A DNA stretch of 64,000 nt, taken from positions 36,367-100,366 of the forward strand of contig DATDBL010000145.1 of assembly GCA_036524855.1 (NCBI GenBank). The letters run 5' to 3'. This DNA is from Aldersonia sp036524855. GTDB taxonomy: Bacteria; Actinomycetota; Actinomycetes; Mycobacteriales; Mycobacteriaceae. The position numbers were made by a program, and so were the translations under genes. The stretch's first letter is position 1, and each line of letters opens with the position of its first letter. Of this stretch, positions 45,511-53,372 are shown piece after piece. The notes below the pieces were generated by a model. The model made no database searches, was not told where the DNA came from, and was given only the letters and a program-made list of their open reading frames with translations.

Positions 45511-46737
45511 GTGCGAGGCCGAGTCGGGCGCATCGGTGCCGCCGCGGGCGTCGCGGTGGGCCTCGTGCTGCTCGTGCAAGGCCCCGTTTACGCAGGTCCG
45601 GACACTTCCGGCGGCGGCGATCGCGGTGGCTCGTCCGCGGTCCAAAGTGACGGGTCCGCCGACAGTTCTGCAGGGGCGAGCGGAGCCAGCGGCCAGGGCG
45701 AGGCCGGTGAGCAGGTGGGCGGCCCTGAGCGGAGCGGGGATCCCGAGCAGAACGGTACCGGCGGTGGATCGAGCCAGATCGGTGAATCGATTGCGTCGGC
45801 CCAGCCCACGGGGTCGGGGGAGACGGACAATCCGGACCTCGGCGAGTCGACCGATCCGACCGATCCGAATACGCAGCAGCCGGGACAAACAGCGCCGACC
45901 GAGCCGACGAAGCCGCCGACCGAGACGACGAAGCCGCCGACCGAGCCGACGAAGCCGCCGACCGAGCCGACGAAGCCGCCGACCGAGACGACGAAGCCGC
46001 CGACCGAGACGACGCAGCCGACCACCCGCCCCACGCCTCCGGTGACGACGCCGCCGCGGCCCACCACGCGCCCGACCATCCCGACCTACACGCCGCCGCC
46101 TACCAACCCGGGTACCACCTCGACTCGGACCCTGGAGCCCGATCCCGACGGCACGGGCTCGTCCACGCAGGTCACGCCGATCCCCGGCGTCACCGGACCA
46201 GGCACCGGTGCCGGGGGAGCCGGCGGCGCCGGAACGGGTGCCGGCGGACCGGTTGGAGCGGGGACCGGGGCAGGCCCGGAAGGCTCGGGAGCCGATGGCG
46301 CCGCTGGCAACGGAGCAACCGACGGGAGCACGCCCGGTGGCAGCGACAGCAACACGTCCGATTCGGGATCCGGCGCGGCCGCATCGGACGGATCCGGCAA
46401 CGACGGAACGGGTAACGGCGGTACCGGCGCAGGTACGAACGGCTCGAACATCTCGAACGGCTCGAACAGCGCAAACGGCGCTGGTGGCAACGAGTCTGGC
46501 GGCAGTGGGAACAACGGCGCCGACACTGCGAATCCGACGGGCAACGACGACAACGACGACAACGTCGCGGCCGCCGAACCCATGTCGACGACCCACCAGA
46601 TCGGCGTTCTCGGTGGCCTGCTCGGTCTGCTGCTCGCCGGCGGCGCGGCGGGCGTGATCAGTTACCAGGGCGCCGCGGCACAGCAGGCTCGCCTCGCGGC
46701 GGCCCGTGCAGAGTTCTTCGGACCGGACCGGGGGTGA
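45511..46737 (+). CDS. Cell-surface protein with PT-rich repeats and C-terminal membrane anchor
   Basis: The 408-residue protein has a signal peptide (to about residue 30, ending PVYAGPD), a low-complexity Ser/Gly region, six PTE(P/T)TKP repeats plus Thr/Pro sequence (residues about 129-215), a Gly/Asn/Ser-rich region, and one membrane helix near the C-terminus followed by a short helical cytosolic tail (ISYQGAAAQQARLAAARAEF). It looks like a wall-spanning stalk. CGGGAGGA precedes GTG 45511. The metallopeptidase gene follows after 7 bp. Confidence 0.85.
   Translation: MRGRVGRIGAAAGVAVGLVLLVQGPVYAGPDTSGGGDRGGSSAVQSDGSADSSAGASGASGQGEAGEQVGGPERSGDPEQNGTGGGSSQIGESIASAQPTGSGETDNPDLGESTDPTDPNTQQPGQTAPTEPTKPPTETTKPPTEPTKPPTEPTKPPTETTKPPTETTQPTTRPTPPVTTPPRPTTRPTIPTYTPPPTNPGTTSTRTLEPDPDGTGSSTQVTPIPGVTGPGTGAGGAGGAGTGAGGPVGAGTGAGPEGSGADGAAGNGATDGSTPGGSDSNTSDSGSGAAASDGSGNDGTGNGGTGAGTNGSNISNGSNSANGAGGNESGGSGNNGADTANPTGNDDNDDNVAAAEPMSTTHQIGVLGGLLGLLLAGGAAGVISYQGAAAQQARLAAARAEFFGPDRG
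45895..46020 (+). repeat. Six 21-bp repeats encoding PTE(P/T)TKP
   Basis: Six units of CCGACCGAGCCGACGAAGCCG (or with ACG for CCG) lie in tandem and in frame; the last has CAG for AAG. They code for the rigid, probably glycosylated stalk of the surface protein. Confidence 0.9.
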
Positions 46738-46744
46738 GCAGTCG

Positions 46745-47260
46745 ATGATCGGTGACGACGTGCACGGCCGGACCCGCAGCTATCGCCGGGTCGCGGCGGC
46801 AGTCGATGCGGTGTGCGCGATCGCCGTCGACGCCGACTCGGTCGATCTCGACCACGTCGTCGACGCAGTCGCGGCCGAACGGCACCGCACCATCGAGATC
46901 GCCGCCGCCGATCTCGGCCCCGGAGTCTGCGGACAACGGCGCCTCTACCCGGACCGCGACGTGATCGTGCTGTCGCGCGCCCTGCCCAACCGGGACTGGA
47001 CCCTCGCACACGAGTTGGGCCACATCGTCTTCCGTCATCCCGGCGCACCCGCCCGCGAGGTCGTGCTCGAGGCGAGCGACGATTTGATCGCCTACATGCT
47101 CAGCCAGCGCGCATACGCACGGACCGTCGACGACGGTGCCGACGAACTCGCCGAGTGGGAAGCGGAGACCTTCGCCAGCATGCTCCTCGCCCGGCTGCGG
47201 GTGATGAACCACCGCGGCGCGGGGGTGTCGACGCTGCGATTCGACGAGGCGCTCGGGTGA
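46745..47260 (+). CDS. ImmA/IrrE-family metallopeptidase
   Basis: The 171-residue protein has the zinc-protease motif LAHELGHIVFRHP (HExxH) followed by a Glu-rich helix (EWEAETFASMLLA) that supplies the third ligand. ImmA/IrrE proteases typically cleave an XRE-type repressor to turn on genes. Here an XRE/EspR-like regulator is encoded 1 kb downstream on the other strand. It overlaps the membrane-protein gene (GTGA). Confidence 0.9.
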   Translation: MIGDDVHGRTRSYRRVAAAVDAVCAIAVDADSVDLDHVVDAVAAERHRTIEIAAADLGPGVCGQRRLYPDRDVIVLSRALPNRDWTLAHELGHIVFRHPGAPAREVVLEASDDLIAYMLSQRAYARTVDDGADELAEWEAETFASMLLARLRVMNHRGAGVSTLRFDEALG

Positions 47261-48264
47261 CGCCCTGGCTGGTCGCGCTCCTCGTGTGGATCGCGGCGGG
47301 GGCTCGGGTCGGACGAATCCTGGTGCGCCCGGCGTCGACGGTGCGGGTCGCGATCCTCGTCGCCGTCGGCGCGGTCGCCGGCGCCGCGACCCTCGCTGTT
47401 CCCGAGGTCGCGCAGGCCGTCGACCAATGGCTGTCCGGTCTCACCGCGCCCGCCGAGAAGATCGCCCTGACCCTGTGGGTCGGCTTCGCGGCCGCGATCA
47501 CAACCGTCGCGTTCGCGGCGTGGCCGATTGCATCGCGTCGCAACCTGCGTCAGGTCGCGACGGTGATCTACGTGCTGGCCGCGCTGGACGTGGTCCTCGA
47601 ATGGGTGTGGTCGCTGGCCACCGGGTGGGTGGCCGTTGCAGCCGGCGGGGTGTTCATCGTGATCACCGGCCTGCGGAATCTGGCGTGGACCCCGCTCGGG
47701 CGTGGCATCGGATTGTTCACCGTGGGCACAGCGATCGTCACCGTCCTTGCTGTCCTGCAGTTGCTCGATCCGCAGCGCCCCTTCTACGCGCACCACGGGT
47801 GGGCATGGGGGCTTGCCAACGTGCTCCTGGCCACCGGCGCCGTGTGGGTGATCGTCGAGGTGTGGGTGCGGGCGCGGCTGTTGCGGCGCCGAATCCGCAC
47901 CGTGCATGCGGTGCTCACGAACCGCTTCCCCGAGGTGACCGCCGAGGGATTCAAGCGCACGACCACGACCCTGCGCGCGTCCGACGAAGTCACACACATC
48001 ATGGACGCGCTGTATCTGCAGTCCGGCGGCGGGATCGATGCATTCGTGGCGACGCCGCCACCCGCGGACGCGGAGGCCCGGGCCGTCGCTGTGGCGCACT
48101 GGGTAGCGGATCCGGTCGGCGCCGAACCGCTCGATTCACGTTGGGTCGCACCGCCCGAAGGCATGTCCGCCCGTCGCTGGGTCGCCGTGATCGCGCACGT
48201 GTACAACCGGCTGGATCCGGACGCGACCCGTCCTGCCGTGACAGATGCGGGGGGTCGCAACTAG
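47257..48264 (+). CDS. Multi-pass membrane protein with cytosolic C-terminal domain (MAB_1171c-like)
   Basis: The 335-residue protein has about seven hydrophobic segments in residues 1-205, then an about 130-residue soluble part (LLRRRIRTVHAVLTNRF onward). Architecture and the partner ImmA-type peptidase resemble the actinobacterial MAB_1171c family, often beside XRE regulators and metallopeptidases. A sensor or transporter role is possible. GTG 47257 overlaps the peptidase stop; its 3' end overlaps the convergent regulator by 4 bp. Confidence 0.7.
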   Translation: MTPWLVALLVWIAAGARVGRILVRPASTVRVAILVAVGAVAGAATLAVPEVAQAVDQWLSGLTAPAEKIALTLWVGFAAAITTVAFAAWPIASRRNLRQVATVIYVLAALDVVLEWVWSLATGWVAVAAGGVFIVITGLRNLAWTPLGRGIGLFTVGTAIVTVLAVLQLLDPQRPFYAHHGWAWGLANVLLATGAVWVIVEVWVRARLLRRRIRTVHAVLTNRFPEVTAEGFKRTTTTLRASDEVTHIMDALYLQSGGGIDAFVATPPPADAEARAVAVAHWVADPVGAEPLDSRWVAPPEGMSARRWVAVIAHVYNRLDPDATRPAVTDAGGRN

Positions 48265-48677
48265 CTGGTGGCGTCCGGCGGAACTTCGGGCAGCCCCTCG
48301 CTGGCGCGTAGCTTCTCGGCCATCGAGGTCAGCAAATTCTGAGACTCCTCGGACAGGTCGAAGGCTCGACTGGAGAGCCGGCGCAGCCCGTAGCCCTGCA
48401 GTTGCGAGAGTAGTTCCAGGTCGTGATCGATCTTCGCGGCGTAGATGTCGTTGAAGAAGTAGTCCGACTTGACCTTGAAGAACTTGGCGAGCGCCGCGAC
48501 CGTGTCGTCCGACGGATTGGTCCGCTGTCCAGATCGTAGCTGCGAAAGGTAGGGCTTGGATATCGAGTGTCCGGCTTCCGTCAGTGCCGCGGCAACTTCG
48601 GCGTTCGTGTGGGGCTTGCGGCCCGGCGGATGAACGGTCTCGAAGAGCTTGTTCAGCCTAGCTGCGAAATCGGCCAT
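48261..48677 (-). CDS. espR: EspR-like XRE-family regulator
   Basis: The 138-residue protein matches mycobacterial EspR in layout: FAARLNKLFETVHPPGRKPH, an N-terminal helix-turn-helix (SKPYLSQLRSGQRTNPS) and a C-terminal dimerisation helix set. EspR is a nucleoid-associated regulator of secretion and envelope genes. Here it is convergent with an ImmA-peptidase/membrane-protein operon and might be the peptidase target. The start at 48677 aligns with EspR; a longer frame is unsupported. Confidence 0.88.
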   Translation of the reverse strand: MADFAARLNKLFETVHPPGRKPHTNAEVAAALTEAGHSISKPYLSQLRSGQRTNPSDDTVAALAKFFKVKSDYFFNDIYAAKIDHDLELLSQLQGYGLRRLSSRAFDLSEESQNLLTSMAEKLRASEGLPEVPPDATS

Positions 48678-49026
48678 GTCACCTCCCTGTCGATCGCGCT
48701 GCGATGGGTCAGCAGTGGGCGTTTCGATTCGATAGTAGCGGTCCATTAACTGAAAACCTATCACTACCGCCGCGACGGCACGCCGTAAGAGCGCGTCGAG
48801 TTTGCATCGAACTCCCTGAGAACGGGCCAGTAACAGCACGATCTACGCCACGAGAGCGCCAGAGCATGCACGGTGGTCGGTTGTGGCGTGTTATTCAGGA
48901 GACCGGTCGGTATTTGCGCGGAGTTAGCCGAACGGTGCGCGTTGCAGCGCGCAGCGAGAACTGCCGGATCGATCTCACGGAGTGGGAATGACCGGAGGGG
49001 GAACCTGCGAAGAACGCGGCAGACTG
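48678..49026. other. Intergenic region between espR-like gene and otsA
   Basis: This 349-bp stretch holds the espR-like promoter region (locally AT-rich around 48725-48775) and the 3' flank of otsA. I see no gene, RNA or clear hairpin in it. Confidence 0.5.
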
Positions 49027-50499
49027 TCAGGCCAGGTCGGGCTTCGCGGCGTCGTCGGTGGCGATCAGCGCCTGTCCGCCGACGCCCGGGCGGGCGAGAG
49101 CGTCGAGGAACGATCTGGCCCAGCGATCGACGTCGTGGGTCAGGACCTGCCGCCGCATCGTGCGCATCTGCCTGCGCCCGGTTTCGCGGTCCTGTTCGAG
49201 GGCTGCGACAATCTGGTCCTTGACGTTGTCGAGATCGTGCGGGTTGCACAGGTAGGCCTGGCGCAATTCCGCCGCTGCGCCGGTGAACTCGCTCAACACG
49301 AGCGCGCCACCGAGGTCGCTGCGAGAAGCGATGTACTCCTTGGCCACCAGGTTCATGCCGTCCCGCAACGGCGTCACGAGCATCACGTCGGCGGCGACGT
49401 AGGACGCGATGAGTTCCTCGCGAGGCACGGGGCGGTGCAGGTAATGCACGACCGGGCGGCCGACGGTCGCGAACTCGCCGTTGATCCGGCCGACCTGTTG
49501 CTCGATGTCGCCGCGCAACCGGATGTAGCTCTGCACGCGTTCCCGGCTGGGCGTCGCCAGCTGGACCATAACCGTGTCGGCCGGATCGACGCGCCCCTCC
49601 TCGAGCAACTCCAGCAGGGCGGCGAGGCGGACGTCGATGCCCTTGGTGTAGTCGAGGCGGTCCACGCCGAGCAAGAGGTGTCGCGGGCTGCCCAGATCCT
49701 TGCGGATCGCCCTGGCCCGCTCGCGCACGCTGCGCCTGCGGGAGAACTCGTCGAGCTCACCGGAGGAGATCGAGATCGGGAACGCGCCGACCCGCACGGT
49801 CCGGAATCCGACCTGCACCACCCCGAACTTCGAACGCACGCCGACCGACGCTCGGGAGGCTGGCTGACCCGCGAGGCGTCGCGCCAGGTAGAGGAAGTTC
49901 TGGGCACCGCCGGGCAGGTGGAATCCGATCAGGTCCGCGCCGAGGAGCCCTTCGACGATCTCGGTCCGCCACGGCATCTGCATGAACAGTTCCACAGGCG
50001 GGAACGGGATGTGCAGGAAGAACCCGATGGTGACGTCGGGGCGCAGCATGCGCAGCATCTTCGGCACCAGCTGCAGCTGGTAGTCCTGCACCCACACGGT
50101 CGCGCCCTCGGCGGCGACCTTGGCAGTCACCTCCGCGAAGCGGCGGTTGACCTCGACGTACGCCGACCACCACACGCGGTGGTACTCCGGCCGGACGATC
50201 AGCTCGTGGTACAGCGGCCACAGCGTCGCGTTGGAGAAGCCCTCGTAGTAGTCGGCGACCTCTTTGGCACTGAGCGGCACCGGCACGATGTCGATGCCGT
50301 CCTGCTCGGTCGGATCGACCTCGACGTCGGGCACGCCGGGCCAGCCGATCCATGCGCCCTTGTTGTTGCGCAGGATCGGTTCGAGCGCGGTGACCAGTCC
50401 GCCCGGGCTGTGCTTCCAGCGGGTCGTGCCGTCAGGCAGAGTTTCGAGGTCGACGGGCAGGCGATTGGCGACGACGACGAATTCCGAGCCTGTGGACAC
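49027..50499 (-). CDS. otsA: Trehalose-6-phosphate synthase
   Basis: It joins (U/G/A)DP-glucose and glucose-6-phosphate. The 490-residue GT20 enzyme has VVVANRLPVD, WVQDYQLQLVPKMLR, FFLHIPFPP, GVDRLDYTKGID, TPLRDGMNLVAKEYIA and LSEFTGAA. It starts with GTG. otsB lies about 5 kb away. Trehalose serves as an osmolyte and as the carrier for mycolic acids. Confidence 0.96.
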   Translation of the reverse strand: MSTGSEFVVVANRLPVDLETLPDGTTRWKHSPGGLVTALEPILRNNKGAWIGWPGVPDVEVDPTEQDGIDIVPVPLSAKEVADYYEGFSNATLWPLYHELIVRPEYHRVWWSAYVEVNRRFAEVTAKVAAEGATVWVQDYQLQLVPKMLRMLRPDVTIGFFLHIPFPPVELFMQMPWRTEIVEGLLGADLIGFHLPGGAQNFLYLARRLAGQPASRASVGVRSKFGVVQVGFRTVRVGAFPISISSGELDEFSRRRSVRERARAIRKDLGSPRHLLLGVDRLDYTKGIDVRLAALLELLEEGRVDPADTVMVQLATPSRERVQSYIRLRGDIEQQVGRINGEFATVGRPVVHYLHRPVPREELIASYVAADVMLVTPLRDGMNLVAKEYIASRSDLGGALVLSEFTGAAAELRQAYLCNPHDLDNVKDQIVAALEQDRETGRRQMRTMRRQVLTHDVDRWARSFLDALARPGVGGQALIATDDAAKPDLA

Positions 50500-50552
50500 T
50501 GGCTTCCTCTGCTAGTCGGCGGTGACTGTTCGAGTGGGCGCGCGGCGGCCGG

Positions 50553-50726
50553 TTACTCGATCCGGTTCGTCGGACCGATACCCAACATCGCCAACAGCAT
50601 GCGGCACTCGTCGGCATCGGTCGCGTAGGCGGCGACGACGCGCTGCGCCTGGCGGGCCGTCTCGTCGGCCAGGGGTTCGAGTTCGTCGTCGGCGATGTCG
50701 TGTGCTGTGGTTGCCTTGCCGGCCAT
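50553..50726 (-). CDS. Small conserved protein of unknown function
   Basis: The 57-residue acidic helical protein (HDIADDELEPLADETARQAQ, then ADECRMLLAMLGIGP) has no membrane segment or known domain. GAGAGGA lies 6 nt before the ATG at 50726, supporting expression. It is just upstream of otsA on the same strand, 53 bp away, so it may share its transcript. Confidence 0.7.
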   Translation of the reverse strand: MAGKATTAHDIADDELEPLADETARQAQRVVAAYATDADECRMLLAMLGIGPTNRIE

Positions 50727-50910
50727 CGTTCGTCCTCTCGGCGGTGCTTTCGGGTCGCTCCGCAGGCTGCGCTCCCGGGAAGCCCGGGAACATGTCTGTG
50801 GCTTCGACTCTAGGAGAAATCCCACGACGGTCGCCACTTCGGGTTCCGCGTCGTCGGTGCACTACCGTGGTCGCGCAGTCCGAAAGCCGAGCCGGGGAGG
50901 GGCGCAGTCG

Positions 50911-51714
50911 ATGCCGGTCGCCACCGTGAACGGGATCCAGATCAACCATCAGGTCCGTGGGTCGGGCCCGCTCGTCGTGCTGATCATGGGCACCGGCAGC
51001 CCCGGACGGGTGTGGGACCTGCACCAGACCCCGGCGCTGGTCGCTGCCGGTTACCGGGTGTGCACCTTCGACAACCGCGGCATCGCACCGTCGTCCGAGT
51101 CTGCCGCCGGTATCACCATCGAGGACCTGGTCTCAGACACCGCGGCCCTGATCGAGCATCTCGGCACCGAACCCGCCGTTGTTGTCGGGACGTCGATGGG
51201 CGCTCGGGTGGCGCAGGAACTTGCCCTGACTCGCCCCAACCTGGTGCGCAAGGCGGTGTTTCTGGCCGGACATGCTCGCCTGGACCAGTTCCAGAAGACG
51301 CTGTCGCTGGGCGAACACGACCTCGACGCCAAGGGGATCACCCTGCCGCCGAAGTACGAGGCCGCGGTCACCGCCGTGATGAACCTGTCCCCGGTGACAC
51401 TCGCCGACACCCGTGCCGCTCAGGACTGGTTGGATCTGTTCGAGTTCTCCGGCGGATCCGTCACTCCCGGTGTACGGGCGCAACGCACGATGAACCACGA
51501 TTTCGACCGAACCGCCGCCTACCGGGGCATCGCCGTGCCGTGCCTGTCGATCGGATTCGCCGACGATCGGATGATCCCGCCGTACTTGTCCAAGGAGGTC
51601 GCGAACGCGATCCCGGGGGCGCGCTACCTGGAGATTGCGAACGCCGGACACTTCGGCTACCTGGAAAAGCCCGACGAAGTGAATCGGGCGATCCTCGCAT
51701 TTCTAGCCGATTGA
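50911..51714 (+). CDS. Alpha/beta hydrolase
   Basis: The 267-residue protein has LVVLIMGTGSPGRVW (oxyanion region), the nucleophile motif VGTSMGARVAQ, a late Asp (FADDRMIPP) and His (NAGHFGYLEKP). GGGGAGGGG precedes the ATG. Similar hydrolases occur in siderophore clusters, and the iron-boxed monooxygenase gene follows after 75 bp; a shared role is only suggested. Confidence 0.85.
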   Translation: MPVATVNGIQINHQVRGSGPLVVLIMGTGSPGRVWDLHQTPALVAAGYRVCTFDNRGIAPSSESAAGITIEDLVSDTAALIEHLGTEPAVVVGTSMGARVAQELALTRPNLVRKAVFLAGHARLDQFQKTLSLGEHDLDAKGITLPPKYEAAVTAVMNLSPVTLADTRAAQDWLDLFEFSGGSVTPGVRAQRTMNHDFDRTAAYRGIAVPCLSIGFADDRMIPPYLSKEVANAIPGARYLEIANAGHFGYLEKPDEVNRAILAFLAD

Positions 51715-51728
51715 GCCGCCGCTCGGTT

Positions 51729-51766
51729 GGATAGTCTTACCTCATTGAGGTTAGGCTGCACTATCC
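51729..51766. promoter_or_regulatory. IdeR/DmdR-like iron box upstream of the monooxygenase gene
   Basis: TGAGGTTAGGCTGCACTAT (51746-51764) matches the iron box TTAGGTTAGGCTAACCTAA at 14 of 19 positions. It overlaps an imperfect repeat TTACCTCA/TGAGGTTA and lies inside a perfect outer pair GGATAGT/ACTATCC. This predicts iron-dependent repression of the siderophore genes. Confidence 0.65.
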
Positions 51767-51789
51767 AGTAGCGCCGGTGGGAGTGGTTC

Positions 51790-53127
51790 ATGGCGAACGA
51801 GAGTGCGGAAGACGACATCTACGACGTCGTCGGAGTCGGGTTCGGACCGGCGAACCTGGCGTTCGCCATCGCAGTCGAGGAACACAACGAGAGCCGTTCT
51901 CCACAGGAGCGATTGCGGGCCGTTTTCGTCGAACGCCAGCCGGACTTCGGCTGGCATCGCGGCATGTTGCTCGACGGCACGACCATGCAGGTGGCGTTCC
52001 CGAAGGACCTGGTCACCTTTCGCAACCCGACCAGTAGTTACAGTTTCTTCGCCTACCTGCACGACCGCGGCCGGCTCGTCGATTTCGTCAACCATCAGAC
52101 GTTCTTTCCGACCCGGCTCGAGTTCAACGACTATCTGACCTGGGCCGCCGAGCGGCTCGACACAGAGGTGCGCTACGGCCGCACCGTGACGCGTGTCGAC
52201 AAGGCGCCGCCGGCAGGCACCGCCACGGTGCTGCTGGACGACGGCTCTCGGGTGCGCACCCGCAACGTCGTCGCCGGCGTCGGGCTCACCGAGCGGATCC
52301 CGGCGTGGGCGACCCGATCGCCGCGGTGCTTCCACAATCACCACTTTCTGTACCGGATCGCGGAACTGCCCGAACCCAAGCACAACCGGTTCGTTGTTCT
52401 CGGCGCCGGTCAGAGCGCGGCGGAGATCGTCGCGTACCTGCACCGCACCTACCCGCACGCGGAGGTACACAGCGTGTTCGCGCGCTGGGGGTACAGCCCG
52501 GCCGACGACTCGCCGTTCGCCAACCGGATCTTCGACCCATCGACGGTCGACGAGTTCCACCGCGCGCCCGCAGGTGAACGCGACCGGCTGTTGCGGCTGC
52601 ACCGCGGCACCAATTACTCGGTGGTGGACGTCGAGTTGATCCACGAGTTGTACGCGCGGGAATACCAGGAGCGCGTGCGGGGCGACCGGCGACTGTACAT
52701 GCGGCGGGCGTCGGAGGTGACTTCGGCGACCGAGACAACCGACGGCATCGACGTCGAGGTCCGCAGCACCCTCGAGGACCTCACCGACACCCTGCGCTGC
52801 GACGCCCTGGTCCTGTGCACCGGCTTCGAACCCGCCGGGATCGACGCCCTCTTCGGTGGGCTGATTCCGCAGGGTGGCGAACGCAACGTCGCCCGCGACT
52901 ACCGGGTGCGGACCTTCCGCGACGTGTCGGCAGGCATCTACCTGCAGGGCGGCACCGAGGACACGCACGGTCTGTCGTCGTCGTTGTTGTCCAACGTCGC
53001 GGTCCGGGCGGGGGAGATCCTCGATTCGATCGTCGCGCGACGTACTGTTAACGGCGGCGTTGTCGCCGTCGAAGAATGTGGTCGGAGGACCAACCCGACC
53101 CCCCTTGTCAGCAGTGAGGTGAGATGA
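51790..53127 (+). CDS. L-ornithine N5-/L-lysine N6-monooxygenase
   Basis: It makes N-hydroxylated side chains for hydroxamate siderophores. The 445-residue flavoprotein has the FAD site VGVGFGPANLAFA, the substrate region MQVAFPKDLVTFRNPTS, an NADPH site VVLGAGQSAAEIVAYL, and the C-terminal LCTGFEPAGID and GLSSSLLSN motifs of the SidA/PvdA family. It sits behind an iron box and overlaps the MbtH-like gene (ATGA). No NRPS is adjacent. Confidence 0.93.
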   Translation: MANESAEDDIYDVVGVGFGPANLAFAIAVEEHNESRSPQERLRAVFVERQPDFGWHRGMLLDGTTMQVAFPKDLVTFRNPTSSYSFFAYLHDRGRLVDFVNHQTFFPTRLEFNDYLTWAAERLDTEVRYGRTVTRVDKAPPAGTATVLLDDGSRVRTRNVVAGVGLTERIPAWATRSPRCFHNHHFLYRIAELPEPKHNRFVVLGAGQSAAEIVAYLHRTYPHAEVHSVFARWGYSPADDSPFANRIFDPSTVDEFHRAPAGERDRLLRLHRGTNYSVVDVELIHELYAREYQERVRGDRRLYMRRASEVTSATETTDGIDVEVRSTLEDLTDTLRCDALVLCTGFEPAGIDALFGGLIPQGGERNVARDYRVRTFRDVSAGIYLQGGTEDTHGLSSSLLSNVAVRAGEILDSIVARRTVNGGVVAVEECGRRTNPTPLVSSEVR

Positions 53128-53372
53128 GCACCAATCCGTTCGATGACGAAGATGGCCGCTTCTACGTTCTGGTGAACGACGAGGAGCAGCATTCCCTGTG
53201 GCCGACCTTCGCCGACGTGCCCGCCGGTTGGCGGATCGTATTCGGCGAGGAGAGCCGCGCCGCGTGCGTGGAGTACGTGGAGCAGAACTGGACGGACATG
53301 CGGCCCAAGAGCCTGCGTGACGCGATGGCCGCCGACGAGGCGGAGCGGGCGAAGGCCGGGAGCGGAGACTAG
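53124..53372 (+). CDS. mbtH: MbtH-like protein
   Basis: MbtH-like proteins bind adenylation domains of NRPSs and help them fold or work. The 82-residue protein has NPFDDEDGRFYVLVNDEEQ, HSLWP, VPAGWRIVFGE and NWTDMRPKSL, the invariant Trp-containing signature. It is translationally coupled to the monooxygenase, so both likely serve a siderophore NRPS elsewhere. Its stop overlaps the convergent thrE by 4 bp. Confidence 0.95.
   Translation: MSTNPFDDEDGRFYVLVNDEEQHSLWPTFADVPAGWRIVFGEESRAACVEYVEQNWTDMRPKSLRDAMAADEAERAKAGSGD

Noticed and set aside
45895..46020. Tandem 21-bp repeats as a CRISPR array
   Set aside because: The units are contiguous without spacers and are in frame, coding for PT-rich peptide repeats.
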